Shown: positions 1 through 12,481 of the stretch, one piece after another | How positions within the stretch are numbered: position 1 is the first letter of the stretch | Layout: every line of letters starts with the position of its first letter | Assembly (NCBI GenBank): GCA_964036295.1 | Contig: OZ038464.1 | Span: 16,360,443-16,424,442 of the forward strand | Source of the DNA: Plumapathes pennacea | Lineage: Eukaryota; Cnidaria; Anthozoa; Antipatharia; Myriopathidae | Direction: 5' to 3' | DNA: 64,000 bases | Translations under genes and position numbers: made by a program | Notes under the pieces: model-generated | The model's input: the letters and a program-made list of their open reading frames with translations, nothing else | Told to the model about the DNA's origin: nothing | The model's database searches: none

Positions 1-2985
1 AGGTTCTCTTTCTCAGTTTGACAGAAGCTACAGAGATCATTATCTTTTATTCCTATTTGCTTTAGGAAATCGTTAGTTGCCAATCGTCTATGTAGTAGCT
101 TAAATTGGAACGTGATTAATTTTGTTGATTTTGTGCATTGGAAAGATAGCTGGTATGTCGTCTTCCAGTTTATAGATTTACTAGTTTCTGGTTCGCAGTC
201 TGCAAGCCATTTTTCTTGGTTTTTGGTGGGGCATTTTTGCTTAAGGCTGACGATTGTTTTGTAAGCATGTCTACTTGGTGTTTTTGCGTTTAAGAATTTT
301 TCCTGAGGGGTTTCGTATTTTATATTTTCATGATTGTTTATGTTGTCTCTATTATTGTTTCTTAGGGCTTTTAGAGCAGATAGCAAACTGTAGAAAGCAA
401 GATAGCTTGTTTCAATGTTGTAACGCTCTTTGAATTCGGAGAAGGAAAAGAATTTATCTTTGTCTTTCATCAGATGTGTGACCCTTTGGATCCCTTTCAG
501 GAGCCATACTTCATGAAATACGGGTCTATTGTCAATTCTTATAAGGGAGTTGTGCCAAAGGCTCAGTGAAAGAAAATGATCTGCAGACCTTACGTTGTTT
601 TCAAAGGTGACTTCTGACCAGATATTTAAAATTTCCAGAATAAAGGGGTTCGATATCTTTACATATTTTTTCAAGTCACTTTTGCTAAGGTTGCCACTAA
701 AAATAGACGCACCGCCGAGGTTTCGAAGTTCTAAGTCGAAAAAGAGTTTCCATTTCCCATGATTGTTTGGGTCGAGATATTTTTTAACCCAGGTAGTTTT
801 GAGTCCCTTGTTAAAAGATTCAATATCAATCATATTTAAACCACCGTTTTTGTAGTCGTTGATCATTACATCTCGCTTGATTTTGTCGCCTTTGCCATTC
901 CATAAAAAGTTGTAAAACAAGCCGTTAATTTCTCTAAGAGCGCGATAGTTTGTTGGTAGAGGAGACAGGATATACACAATTTGAGATGCAATTAGACTCT
1001 TTAACACTGTAATTTTGCCAAAAAGGGTTAACCGACGATTCTCCCAGCAGCTTAAGCTGCTTTTGATTTTTCCTAGTTTTTCCCTATAGTTCAGCTCTGT
1101 TGTTATTCTAGGATTAGTTGATAGCCATATTCCAAGGGCTTTGACCTTCTCTTTTACCCATTTTAAGTCTCTTTCCGGACATAACTTTTCTTCTTTTCCA
1201 GCGCTAGTACCAATCCAAAGTGCTTCTGTTTTCTTGTTATTTAATTTAAGGCCCGATATTAATTCAAAGTTATCTAACAGCTTGAAGGCGGATGATAAGG
1301 ATTTCTTTGTGCCATCTAAAATTAGAGTCGTGTCATCTGCGTACTGACTAATTTTTGTTTCGTTCCCCTTCACAAATATGCCTTTGATATTCTGATTTTT
1401 TCTTATTGCATCAGCTAATATCTCTACACAAAGGGTGAAGAGATAGGGTGAAAGAGGGCAGCCTTGCCTGACGCCTCGTTCAGGTTTAAAGAAACCGCTA
1501 GTCCAGCCATTGTTGAGGATGCAACTTTCTATATTACAATAGCATATTTTAATCCATTTGATTAATGATGGACCGAAGTTGTAATACTGAAAAGTTTTTT
1601 GTATGAAGGACCATTCTACTGTATCAAAAGCTTTTTCAAAATCAAGAAAGAGCAAAAGTCCAGGGATTTTGGTTGCCGCTGCATAATTTATTATGTTGTC
1701 AATGAGTCTGATGTTCTCCCCGATAAATCTACCTTTAAGGAACCCGGTTTGGTCATTGTCAATGAGGTTCGGAAGGACCTTTTTTAATCTATTCGCAATA
1801 GCTTTGGTGGCTATTTTATAGTCACAGTTTAAAAGAGTTATAGGTCGCCAATTCTTTATAAGGTAAGGTTCTGCGTCTTTTTTTGGTATGAGTTTGATAA
1901 TTCCGCGTCTCTGGGTTACTGAAAATTGTCCTGTGTGGTATGCATAGTTAATCGAGTTGACAAAATAGTCGGACAGATCATTCCAAAAAACTTTATAGAA
2001 ATCAGCAGGAAATCCGTCTGAGCCTGGTGTTTTGTTCCTTTCTGTACTTTTCAGAGCTTGTAAACATTCAGCTTTGGTCAGTTGACCTTCGCAAGACTTT
2101 TGTTCTTCCGGATTCAGCGGTTTTTTGTTTGTATTATCGAAAAAAAGATCATTTAGTGCATTGTCGTCATTTCTATTGATTTGCGAACTATATAGTTTCT
2201 CGTAAAAAGACTCGCACTGTCTTAAAATGTCTCCGTCTGTTGTAACTGTTTTACCATCATTAGTTTCTAGCCGACTTATTGTGCCCTGTTTGTAATGTCT
2301 TTTTTCTAAATTCAAAAAATATTTTGTATTTCTTTCTCCCTCATTATACCATCTACACTTTGATCTCAGGATTGCGCCTTTGGTTCGGTACTCAATTATT
2401 TTCTCTAGTTCCGTTCTTTTTTGGTCCAATTCCCTTGACATGTCTTGTTTTATCTTTTCGTTGTTGCCTGTGGCTTCGATTAATTTCTGTAGGTCATTCA
2501 TTCTTTTTTCTAGCTCTTCTTCGCGCCTTAAAATTCTGGCTTTCTTGGTGGCGGCGTACTTTAATGATTGTTCTCGGACTTTCATTTTAATCATCTCCCA
2601 AAGCAGTGCATGGTTCATAGTGTCATCATTTTGGTATTCATCTTTGACACCTTGTATTGTTGTTTTTATTTGGTTTACATAATCGGCTTCGGTCAAAAAA
2701 GAGGTATTGAGTTTCCAAAATCCTGGTCCTCGTGGATTTGAGTGAGATGTTATGTTAATATCAATCTTCGAATGGTCTGTTTTATATCCTGTCGAAATAT
2801 CAGCATGCGTTACATTGCACATTAGACTTTGGCTAACGAGAAAAAAGTCTAACCGACATTGAATTTCGGGAGTTTTGCGACGCCAAGTGTATCTTAAGGC
2901 TTCAGGATGCAATATTCTAATATAACAAGTGAAACTTGGCAAGGACCAAATCTGCATGTTGTCCACCCTAGAGGTGTCTGCCTAG
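1..2985 (-). mobile_element. L1-like non-LTR retrotransposon (LINE), 5'-truncated
   Basis: One open frame on the minus strand runs from about 2979 to the window edge without a stop. In order it shows the end of an endonuclease domain (CRLDFFL, then TDHSKIDI, about 2770-2870), a charged helical linker, and a reverse transcriptase with TLLNCDYKIA (about 1815-1845), FLDFEKAFDTV (about 1615-1650), GVRQGCPLSPYLF (about 1440-1480) and the catalytic QYADDTTLILDGTK (about 1310-1346). It ends at the window edge in a Cys-rich tail with CSFC (about 21-35). The upstream part of the endonuclease and any ORF1 are missing, so the copy is truncated at its 5' end, as is usual after target-primed reverse transcription. 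The remaining frame is intact, which suggests a fairly recent insertion. The rest of the element lies outside the window. Confidence 0.93.
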
Positions 2986-3009
2986 AGAGTTGACTGTAAA
3001 ATATTTTAT

Positions 3010-3350
3010 TATATAGACATGGGTGTTTTACTGGAAAATATACCATGCGTAAAATCCATACGAACTACATCTGGGACCCGAGTGGCGTATTTTCCATATC
3101 CTCACTAGTGAGGATATTGTTTGCGTCATTTCCCGCTTTTGCACGGTTGTTTGTGCAATTTCTCGTAAAACACTCATGTCTAATATAATAAAAAGAAAAT
3201 AATTTTCTTTTTATTATATCTTCAAGCTGCCGTGTAATTATTACACGGTGGCTCGAAGATATGGATTTTATTTTGTCGTGGTAAAAATAATATTTTACCA
3301 CTCGAAAATAAAATTCATATCTTCGTGCCGCTGTGTAATATCCTCTATGT
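3010..3350. repeat. Palindromic non-autonomous element, copy 1 of family A
   Basis: This is the first of three related copies (others near 14637 and 62029). The first half is bounded by inverted ends: agacatgggtgttttac near 3015 and gtaaaacactcatgtct near 3166. The second half is itself palindromic, with arms around TAAAATATTATTTTTACCA-type sequence and ends reading ATATCTTCGxGCCGC. All copies share the core GGACCCGAGTGGCGTATTTT. No coding capacity is seen. It abuts the truncated 5' end of the LINE. Confidence 0.75.
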
Positions 3351-3564
3351 GATGTTATGATTCTCTTTGAGTCACACATCACTTTATTTTAGACATTTCT
3401 TCATGCCTTTCATTTATTGATCCCAGGATCTATGTTCATGCAGTCTAAAACTATAAGTCACTTGTTAGATGTTTTACTTCAAATGTTATCTTCATGTTTT
3501 GTTAATAGGGTAAAAAAATTAACTTGTTGTTGTTGTTATTTTCTGTGATCTCTTTGCATTGCAG

Positions 3565-3650
3565 ACCTGGATCAGTACAATGAAGCAGTCCTGCTGGCAT
3601 CAAATTTCCCTGATATGTTTGCAACATCACAGCCAAATGGTTTTGCATAA
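3565..3650 (+). CDS. Last coding exon of an unidentified upstream gene
   Basis: A strong 3' splice site (tctttgcattgcag) ends at 3564. The exon is entered with one base of a codon carried over, then reads LDQYNEAVLLASNFPDMF and a short tail ending NGFA before TAA. A poly(A) signal AATAAA lies at 3766-3771. The rest of the gene would lie left of the window, with the LINE and palindromic repeat filling its last intron. I do not recognise the C-terminus, and no function is assigned. Confidence 0.5.
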
Positions 3651-3765
3651 ATGTGGCACATTAGTTAGATGAACAGAAACAGCAAAAAGAACAATGGGAA
3701 GGTCAAGATCAGTGTAACAATGACTGTACAAATTACTATACTGTAGGAGTGAATGAAAAATCCAA

Positions 3766-3771
3766 AATAAA
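3766..3771 (+). terminator. Poly(A) signal for the exon at 3565-3650
   Basis: AATAAA stands 116 bases after the stop codon, in an AT-rich stretch, a usual distance for a short 3' UTR. Confidence 0.4.
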
Positions 3772-3789
3772 AAGCTTAGGCTTACCAAT

Positions 3790-4770
3790 ATTTTGGCTGG
3801 CCACTATTTCTCAGCATTGTACATCTCAACTAAATGCCAGTCTTCGATCTCTAAGCCAACGTTTCTGCTATAAATGCTGCACATAAAGTCTTTATACGAT
3901 GGAGTACTAGTCCCTGTGAAATTGGTTGGTCTTTTCATAGGACACCAAGGTTTTTAACTGCACTATAATATTAGAATATGGTAATAGACAATAAAAACAG
4001 AGTTTAACTGACTTATCCACAAGTACTTAGGGGTGTCACTTTTTTTAACATCTAGTTTACAAAATGTCACAAGTTATCCATTACAATTCAAAGCTACAGT
4101 ATGAGCTGGTCGGCCTGGAAAACACGTTACATATGCTGCTGGACAAATTAAACTAGAAATACGATAATCGCATATACCCCCTCACTCTGCCATTGATGGG
4201 ACTTTTACTTTTGGTAACTCCCAATAAGAGTAGCCTTTGTTTTACCGAAATGTTGACTCAATCTTTTCTTCGAACTCAAGTGCTACACGCAAAGGAAGGA
4301 GAAAAAGAATGGTGTGTGTTATACTTTTGCGTTGAAAAAAGAATCGATTGCGTGACGAAGTACGTAATTTCCCACGGTCGGCACGTCAAATTAATTCATA
4401 CAGTCTGCCAAGCACGTTCTCGAAATTTAATACTCAAAGTTTGAAGTTGGTCGGCCGTCGTAGTACGGGAAAAAAGGAACACTGATTTTCTAATTTCGAA
4501 TTCATAGGCAGTACAATTAAATAGGCTTCCTGTACGATTTGTTTTTACTACTGCATGCACCAGACTCAGGCATGCATATTTAATAGGCTCGAATTGTTTT
4601 GTATTTGAACCCACTCAAAACAGCAAAATTTCTCCCAGAATCAAAGCAAAACTTGAACAGTTTACTTCAAATTATACACGGGCTTCAGACCCAGTAATAC
4701 TTCTAAGGGCTTGTGAACGATTTTTGCTGCAATCACCGCGTGTCAGATTACAGAAAAATAAGACATCTGA
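3790..4770. other. No gene recognised
   Basis: Only short open frames without splice context or family resemblance are present. No clear repeat structure was seen. Confidence 0.5.
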
Positions 4771-4989
4771 CTAAATTATTCAAGACTCCAAGTTCCGATT
4801 GCTCTGAGCAAATACGGTAGCCGAAACTGGCGACAGAAGCGTAGTAAAACAATACTTCGAGGGAAAATGATCAGCATACAGATTTTAATACATTCTTGAA
4901 GTGATCGAGTTACAAAATATATATTTGTCACGGTGATTGTTCGATTTCCACTGACTAACCTTTGTTGCTTGTCCTTTCTAAATAAGTAT

Positions 4990-5334
4990 CTGAGTTTAAC
5001 ACAAAACGGCGTCTGAAGCTCCCGATTTGCTTTCAAGCACTGTTCCCTTTGCGGAGTTGTCTGTGTTTCCCGCTTCTGTTCATGTCGCTTTTGGTCGGCA
5101 TTCATGCGCTGTTGTCTTAATTTGCGGAGTCTTCTCTTCGGCCCGCTTTTTCTCCTGAAGTTTCCGATTTGCGTTCAAGCGCTGTTCTCTTTGCGGAGTT
5201 GTCTGCATTACCCGTTTCTGTCGCTGTTGTTCGCTCGTTTCACGATTTCGCCTTGCTCGTGCCTGTTCCCTTCTCATTTGAAGACGAGCTTCGCGAGACT
5301 GTTGTGTTTCAAGTTTTTCAGTTAAGTTTTCCAT
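4990..5334 (-). pseudogene. Short Arg/Gln/Glu-rich coding relic with repeated TPQREQ units
   Basis: An open frame from ATG at 5334 reads as a highly charged helix-like peptide with REARLQMRREQARARR and then TPQREQRLNANRKLQ. A second, very similar unit (TPQREQCLKANRELQ) lies just downstream in another frame (about 5010-5070), so the two tandem units are out of frame with each other. Similar Arg-rich N-termini precede helicase domains in some metazoan Helitron proteins, but no helicase motif is seen here. It may be a transposon-derived fragment or the first exon of an unrecognised gene. Confidence 0.3.
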
Positions 5335-5493
5335 TTTCGTGAACGCAGCTACAATATATTGTTGCTTCGTTCAAATCTAAATGCTTCGTTCAAATCTCAT
5401 CTCGAAGTTATTCCGAGTAAAACAACAGGGCACACGTGATCGATCCGGCCTTTGTTATTGGTTAGCGGGGTAACCGCGCCTAAAGTCGTACGA

Positions 5494-5527
5494 CAGACTG
5501 ACTGACTGACTGACTGACTGACTGACA
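5494..5527. repeat. GACT tetranucleotide microsatellite
   Basis: About eight uninterrupted GACT units. Confidence 0.85.
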
Positions 5528-5529
5528 GA

Positions 5530-7160
5530 CAACGTTAAATTTCGAGATGGCGACAGGCTTGGAGTCCCCAAGTAGGCGGTATAATATTGCTGCATTAGTG
5601 TCGTGAGTATTTCCCTCACTTCGTTCGGGGATAAATGGAGTGAATATTCACAGGAGTTTATTTTCATGGTATTTAATCTTTGCAAATCATCGGAAAATCC
5701 GTAAAATTCGCGGAAAAAAAAAAGTCCAATGAAAATTTCAAGCCACATGGTAAACTTAATTTGCATTAAAAAAATACAAATAATAAATTGTTTTAGAGGT
5801 GGAACCATAACTGATAGTAGAGAAGCAGTGGTGCCTTGGGATGAAAAATAAGGTACAAATTTGAATATTTAAATGGGTTCAGGACAGAAAAGTAAAAAGC
5901 ACAAAACTAAAATATTCAACAGTTTTTTCAAGATAAAATAGCAAATGTAGACTGAGAGGACCAGAACTCAACCTTCATGTCACAGTACTGTAGACTTTCC
6001 TGGGGCTCCTTTGTGCACAAATCCCTAAAACGTCCTACCATCCAATGCTGTCTAACATACTGGTACAATGAGTCTGGGCCTGTACCCAGTAAAAGGAATA
6101 AAGACCTCAAAGCCTCGTACAAGAGAGAAAAAAGAATATTGTGGACCTCTTCCAGGCACAACAATGATAAACCTTTATCAATAGAGACTAGATAGGAAAA
6201 TATGATAATGGTAATTCCAAACTCCAATTACAAAATATTTAATACTGTACAATTTTATTACTGTATTTTGCCCAAAATGTGAAATTGACTGTACTGTGCA
6301 AACATTCTAGTGGACATAACTACAGGGTATTTACAGGTGGCTTTTGTGCTATGTCTAGATAATACTGTAACATATATCATGCAGTATAGGACAGGAACAA
6401 GAATTATACAAGGTCCTACTTCTCAATACACCACAGTGGGTACATGTAGCTAAATTGCTACTGCAAACCTGCCCTCATTCTAGTTACCTCTGCGGCAATG
6501 TTTGATCATTTTTTGAATTAATGAAAACAATAATATTGTGACTAAGGCCCAATCAAACACTGTACTTTACATGAGCAGAACTCATTCAGTGAATTAAGTT
6601 CATGTGAAGTTTGGTGTTTAAACCAACTTAAAGTTTGACTCATTGTATTTGGAGTGGCTGGTTGATCTTCATGGCTAGTGCAGCTGCAAAGAAAGGATTC
6701 AGTTGAGTTTGGCTGAATTAAGTTCATTTTAAGTGCATTTGACTCAACAGGCTAACTTAATTAATTCGGGTCAACCTAAACTGCAATTGAGTTCGGCTTA
6801 TGTGAAGTATGGCCTTTCACCCGAGCCCAAGCAATGTCATTTTGCCACCTGAATAGACCAGAACAGGTGAATAACAGAGGAACACTGTTGAACAGGTCAA
6901 TACTGTTTTATATTAGCATTATATACTTTTCTTTAAAATATATCACAACACTTACTCTGATATTACTCTCAGGTTGTGTTCGTATCAGGTTATATCAACA
7001 CAGCATGATTAATATTTATATGTACTGCATACTGTAAAAGAACAATATTAATAATGACTTTGAAAAATGTTTGAAGGTGGTCTAATTCCAGATTTTTCAC
7101 TCATCTATCATTGGTGAACTCATTAGAAATGATAAAATACCACAATCTTTAAAAGACCAG
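5530..7160. other. No gene recognised
   Basis: AT-rich sequence between the charged relic and the end of MIOS. It includes diffuse AAGTTCA/TTGAGTT-rich sequence around 6550-6800. No exon with family resemblance was found. The 3' UTR of MIOS should lie in the right part, but no single poly(A) signal stands out. Confidence 0.5.
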
Positions 7161-7162
7161 TT

Positions 7163-9478
7163 TTAGCTGACATGGGATATATCCTTTGGTGTTGCCATAG
7201 CAACAGAGTCAAGAGTCATGCAGTGACAGTCACACCCTGTAACTGGGCAGTCAGTGTGTTCTCTGTGAACAAAGGAAGACAGTCAGCAAATTAGTGTCCA
7301 TTAGATGAGATTATTAACCTTACAACAACACAACCCCTGGCCCCCTCACAAAAACCAACAATATCTTGTCTATCACCAGCAAAATATTGCACGGTATATA
7401 TGAACTTGGCATTCTGATATTCAGGAAGTATGGACAAGGATTATATGCTTCTCCACATTCTGCTGTGTCCTTTCATATTCCCACATGCTCTAAGCCCTCT
7501 CGTAACCCAACAGAATACTTAGTTACTACTTAATTTTGCTAGGATTTAGCTAGGATTTTTAGGTTTGGGCTAAGATGTTAGGTAATCTTAATAGTTAGGA
7601 CTTTTTGACAAATTTTTGAAATTGTCACTATTATTTTGGGTGGCCAGTTTGAAAAGGAACCTCTTCCTGTTTTTGGCTTTTCCCTCAGAATTTATTTTGT
7701 ACAACTGTATCTGAATTTGCTGATAAAAGATTAAAGTAATGTAAACTTAAACTAATACACTAACAGTGCTATAGAGTGGTACAGTGATGACGTCATAAAA
7801 ATATTTTTTCGGAAATAATGGACTTGGCGCAATTCTTTGGAATGGCCTATCTAAAAAAAGTTCACACAGGAAACATTGGCTCTTTAGTGCATAGCTGAAA
7901 TAATATAGGCTTTTGAAGTTCAAATTGCTTCATACTAAACCCTCTTATTTGGTGTTGGTTCCTTTGATTTGGAACCAACGTTAAATAAGAGAGTTTAGTT
8001 AAGACTATCTCGAACTTTAAACTTCTCTATCTTCGCTTTCAGTAGGGCTAGCAATTTGAAATTTTGCACACGTTCTTTCAGCAGCTGTGTATATCGCATG
8101 ATGTGGTTTTGAGGTTTGAATGGAAAAGTTTGCAAAATGATGACGTCACACTTTACCACTCTATTACTTCTGGAATATAGAGAAACACTAGTGAAAGTGA
8201 CTTCACAGAACCTGGAATGTTTCCACAGGACAGATACTTACTTGAACCAGTCTGTCAGGTGACTGGCATGCCCTCCGTGCCGACATGTCTGACACCAAGT
8301 AAACCAGTTGGAGAAGGGATTCAGAGCTCGCACATTGCTGGGTTTCTCTGTGTTGGTGTCTGTCCAGTGATGAAATGTGCGACATGAACAGAAAGGAAGA
8401 AACACATTTATTATAAGTTGGTCAAAACCTCCACTCTTGAGTTCATGAGCAAAATTCTCCCAACCATTTAAGGATATAGTCTTCTCAATTAGTTGAGGAG
8501 AAGTTCTGTTACATTAAGAAAATCCCACTCACCTGTGCTGGCTGAGTTGGTGGAACCTGTAGTTGAGCTGCCCATGTGTACCAGACACAGGGCGCATCGT
8601 GGGAGGGGCTTGCGGCAGCCAGGACATGCTAAAATCTGCAGGGTTATAAGTGAATGAAGGACGTAAAGATGATAGCTTACACACTTGTGGTAAGTTGCCA
8701 TGAGCAGCATCATGCAAAGAAGCAACAACTCATTTTATTAGAAGACCTCCTCTTGTAGTAAATAACCCTTTCAAGCACCCAAGACTGTTCAATGTTTTGT
8801 TCAGAGATCTTACAGTGGGCTGCAAAGTGGCAGGTCAGTTGTTTGGGTTCCAGCCTGTCAGACTATTTTATTTTAATAATAATATTATAACTCCCTAGAA
8901 AATTGTTCTGGCTGGGCTGGGAGATGGGTTGAAATCCTATTTTGAAATCCTACTTTACTGAATTATTACATTTACCTGAATTATTACATTTACCTTTGTT
9001 CTGTTGGAAGGATTGCAGTATTGAGCTAGACGTCTTGGTCTTGAAGCTGCAGGGGGCATAAAAATATCCCTCTATTGGTGCAAGATTTGCCCAAGTCCAG
9101 TAAAGTAATTCAGTGTAAACTGTAAAGTTTGATCATCAAGTCAGCTGCCAGAATATCTCAGTCTTTTCAACTTTCCATGATTGTGCGAGTGACTTATAGT
9201 GTGATAAGTATAATGGCTTGTAATCATACAGTACGCAGTTGAGTATATGATTTAAGAGTTTACTTATAAAGTCAATAATTGTATTTAATATTTACAATTA
9301 TTGTATTCTATCAATGACTTCAAGAAACAAAATATACTAATAACACTATGGTGATCATTTACCATTAGATTGCACATTGGTTAGAATAGAATTTCCACAG
9401 AAGTTACAGGTCACAAACACTTGTTGCATCGGCTTTCGACTGGAATCCCTCAAGTTGTGATGAATGTCAAACTGAGCT
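7163..9478 (-). other. MIOS: MIOS exons 30-34: C-terminal zinc-binding module
   Basis: Exons (high-low): 9478-9363, 9046-8994, 8635-8533, 8359-8242, 7262-7163. The chain of zinc ligands can be read in order: [49 protein letters not shown], and [12 protein letters not shown] near the end. This matches the RING-like module by which GATOR2 subunits pair. All ligand cysteines and histidines I can align with human MIOS are kept. The stop codon is at 7163-7165. Confidence 0.9.
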
Positions 9479-12302
9479 CTGCAGAACAAAGTCCACATTT
9501 CATCACTAAGTGTGACACAAGGGGCACAGCTTCAGTGGAAATAAGTGTAAACTTTCTGAATTTTGTGCCTAATAAAGTGTACTACTACAGCTACAGCTAC
9601 CACCACCACCACCACCACCACCACCACTACTACTACTAAGGGGAGTGGGTTCAGGTACGCATAATGTATATAAAAGGATTGAGGAGGGCAGTTATTGTGG
9701 GTCATCACAATCTAAGGCCACCATCTCAGTATGCTTACTGATTCTTTGCAGTTTTACCAAAATAAATAATTATTTTCCATTCTTTTTATACCAGAGCCAT
9801 AAACAAAGACACCCTTTGGGTGGGGTTGCCCATCACTCATGCATGTAGTGAGTGCTTCCCTCCACCTAAACCAGCAACTAACAATCCTATTCTTTTGTAA
9901 GCATCAAGACAGTATTAGAGCCGTTTTCGGATGACTGTCGAAAACCAAAACGAAAGTAATCACACAGGCCAATCACAGAGACTGAGAGAAAACAGTTCAG
10001 CCAATCAGAAGCCAAAGTAATTCACGTTTGGTCTTGCGTTTGGTTTTACTTTCCAATCAGCAATGCGAGTACACGCCATCGCTTGCGTGAGAAGTGTTTG
10101 GTTTTGGTTTTGGTTTTGTTCCTGATTGGTTGAGAATGCTGCCAAACTTGAGTGGACCAATCCGAAAGCGTAGCAAACGCAAAACCAAAGCAATCACACG
10201 ATTACTTTCGACAGTCATCCGAAAACCGCTCTATAATCACTTACCTTTGGTGCCACATTATCCACATGTCCAATAAATTTCTGTAACTAAAATATACAAA
10301 TCACAATAGAAAGATCAGCCGTTCCAAGTACAAAAAGAATACAGCACTCGTTTGTCATGGTCTCAAGTCAGACCAAGTTGTCATCTAAGAGACCTTCAAC
10401 TAATATAGTAAGCCAAACTATGATGCATATAGTCATGTGGGGAATGCAGTTAGGCTGTATCAGCTTGAATATAAAACATGATGTGTGAAAGCTGAACACC
10501 AATAGGGGAGTTTCAAGCAGACATTTTAAGTGCTACTTTAGCCCTAGCATGCGAAAACAGATGGATTTCCTGCCTGTTGCCTTGCGAGGCCAAAAGATAC
10601 CACTGGATTTTTCAGCCTTGCAAAGCAACAGGTGGAAAATCTGTCTGTTTTTGCAGGCTACTGTAGCCCTCTCTAACAGCAAGTTGCATGTTACACTTAC
10701 TTGTCAATCCAAGACATTGCCCTTTTTTCTTTCAAAACCTCTGGTTGGAGGTCAGGGATTGTGTTGAGCATCACCAGTGCTGCTGTTTGAACATCAGTTG
10801 TCTAAAGATTAAACACATAATAAATATCTATATAATTAATTTTATTACTACCGTGTGGCTGGTAATAAATTTTGATGGACATATATATTATAGTCTTTGC
10901 ATTTTGGGGGGTTTTCCAACAACTGTAAAAAGAATAAAAATAAAAATAATAGACCCAAAATTCAGTGTAATATTGATTGATGTCAGCACGAAAAAAAAAC
11001 TGTATATGCCAACTGCAAGTTCTGTCATAAGTCCAAACGAAATGTAAAAGTATCGCAGTACCAGCACACTGTCTGTAAGTGCCACTCACCTTATTGACAT
11101 ATTTTTCTAACAAATCTATACCATGTACAGTGATTCCTGAAAGATGAAAAGTTCATTTAAATACATGCTACCTCACTACCTCTTCTCCTGAGATTTCCAA
11201 CCTTTGTTGTATGCATGGTAAAATGTCACGTATACTTGATAATGATGATGCATCTATAGTGCAAATTAATTCTATGTGTATATATTCAAATGCGCTTTAC
11301 AATAATCTCTGAATTAGTGATATGGTAATGGAGGGCAGTTCACAGCACCAGGGAAATTCCCGCCGCTTGAGAGACTAGGTTAATGGCTTAACGTCCCCAC
11401 CCAAGGACGGAGGGTAGCTCAGATTGGGCAGGAGCACAGTCCTTCCCACTTATGGCACCTGGTTAGATCCCCAAGTCGGGAATTGAACCCGGGCCGCATC
11501 AGTGAAAGACTGGCATGCTAACCGCTTGGCCACCTGAACAACCTTCCTTGGACCTTGAAATGTTTAGCAAGTAATGACTTTTAGTTCAACATGTGGAGTT
11601 GCAGTGACTTTTTCCTTGGGTTGTACAGTACATGAAGCTGATGTACTCACCAGTCAGTACCAGTCCATCAAGGTCTCCAGTTTCCTTCATTCTGACTGAC
11701 AAAAGTTCAAGGTACTTGGCTAGCTGAAAGTTGTAGATCATACATGCATTATTATCTCATGCAGTATACACACTTTCAGGACAAAGAGGTGGACAACTCA
11801 TTTTCACTTATAAGGAATAAAACTTTCACAGTGGTCTATTCTATACTCAAACCTTTAGGTTCCAAGAGTGATCAAAAGGTAAAGGCATACCCTCAACTAA
11901 TTTAACTAGATAAATAATGTCATCATCTGATAATGAGTATTTTATTGACCCGAAGATGACTCAGTTCCAAATTATCAGTCACCTGACCAACAACAATCTT
12001 TCTGAAGACTCCTCTCTTCCAGACTACTGACAGTATGCTAGACAATAAAAGTGATGCAAAGAAAAAAGGGGGAACTCCCGGATTCAAACCAACCCCTTGT
12101 TTTCTTTATTTTTGGCACTGCAATTTTTCAAGACGGCAGTGTACATAGGAAAAGATGTCTACAATAATAATTATTTGTGCTGCCTCCAAACTATCTCACC
12201 TTGTCGTCTGGCAGATATTTACAAGCAAATGCAATTCTGTCCTCAATCTCGATCTCTGTCTCAGTCTGTTGGATGCCAGCAGAAACAAATCACTAGTGCA
12301 AG

Positions 12303-12367
<65 letters not shown>

Positions 12368-12423
12368 TATTATTATTATTATTACTATTACTATTATTAT
12401 TATTATTATTATTACTATTATTG

Positions 12424-12481
<58 letters not shown>

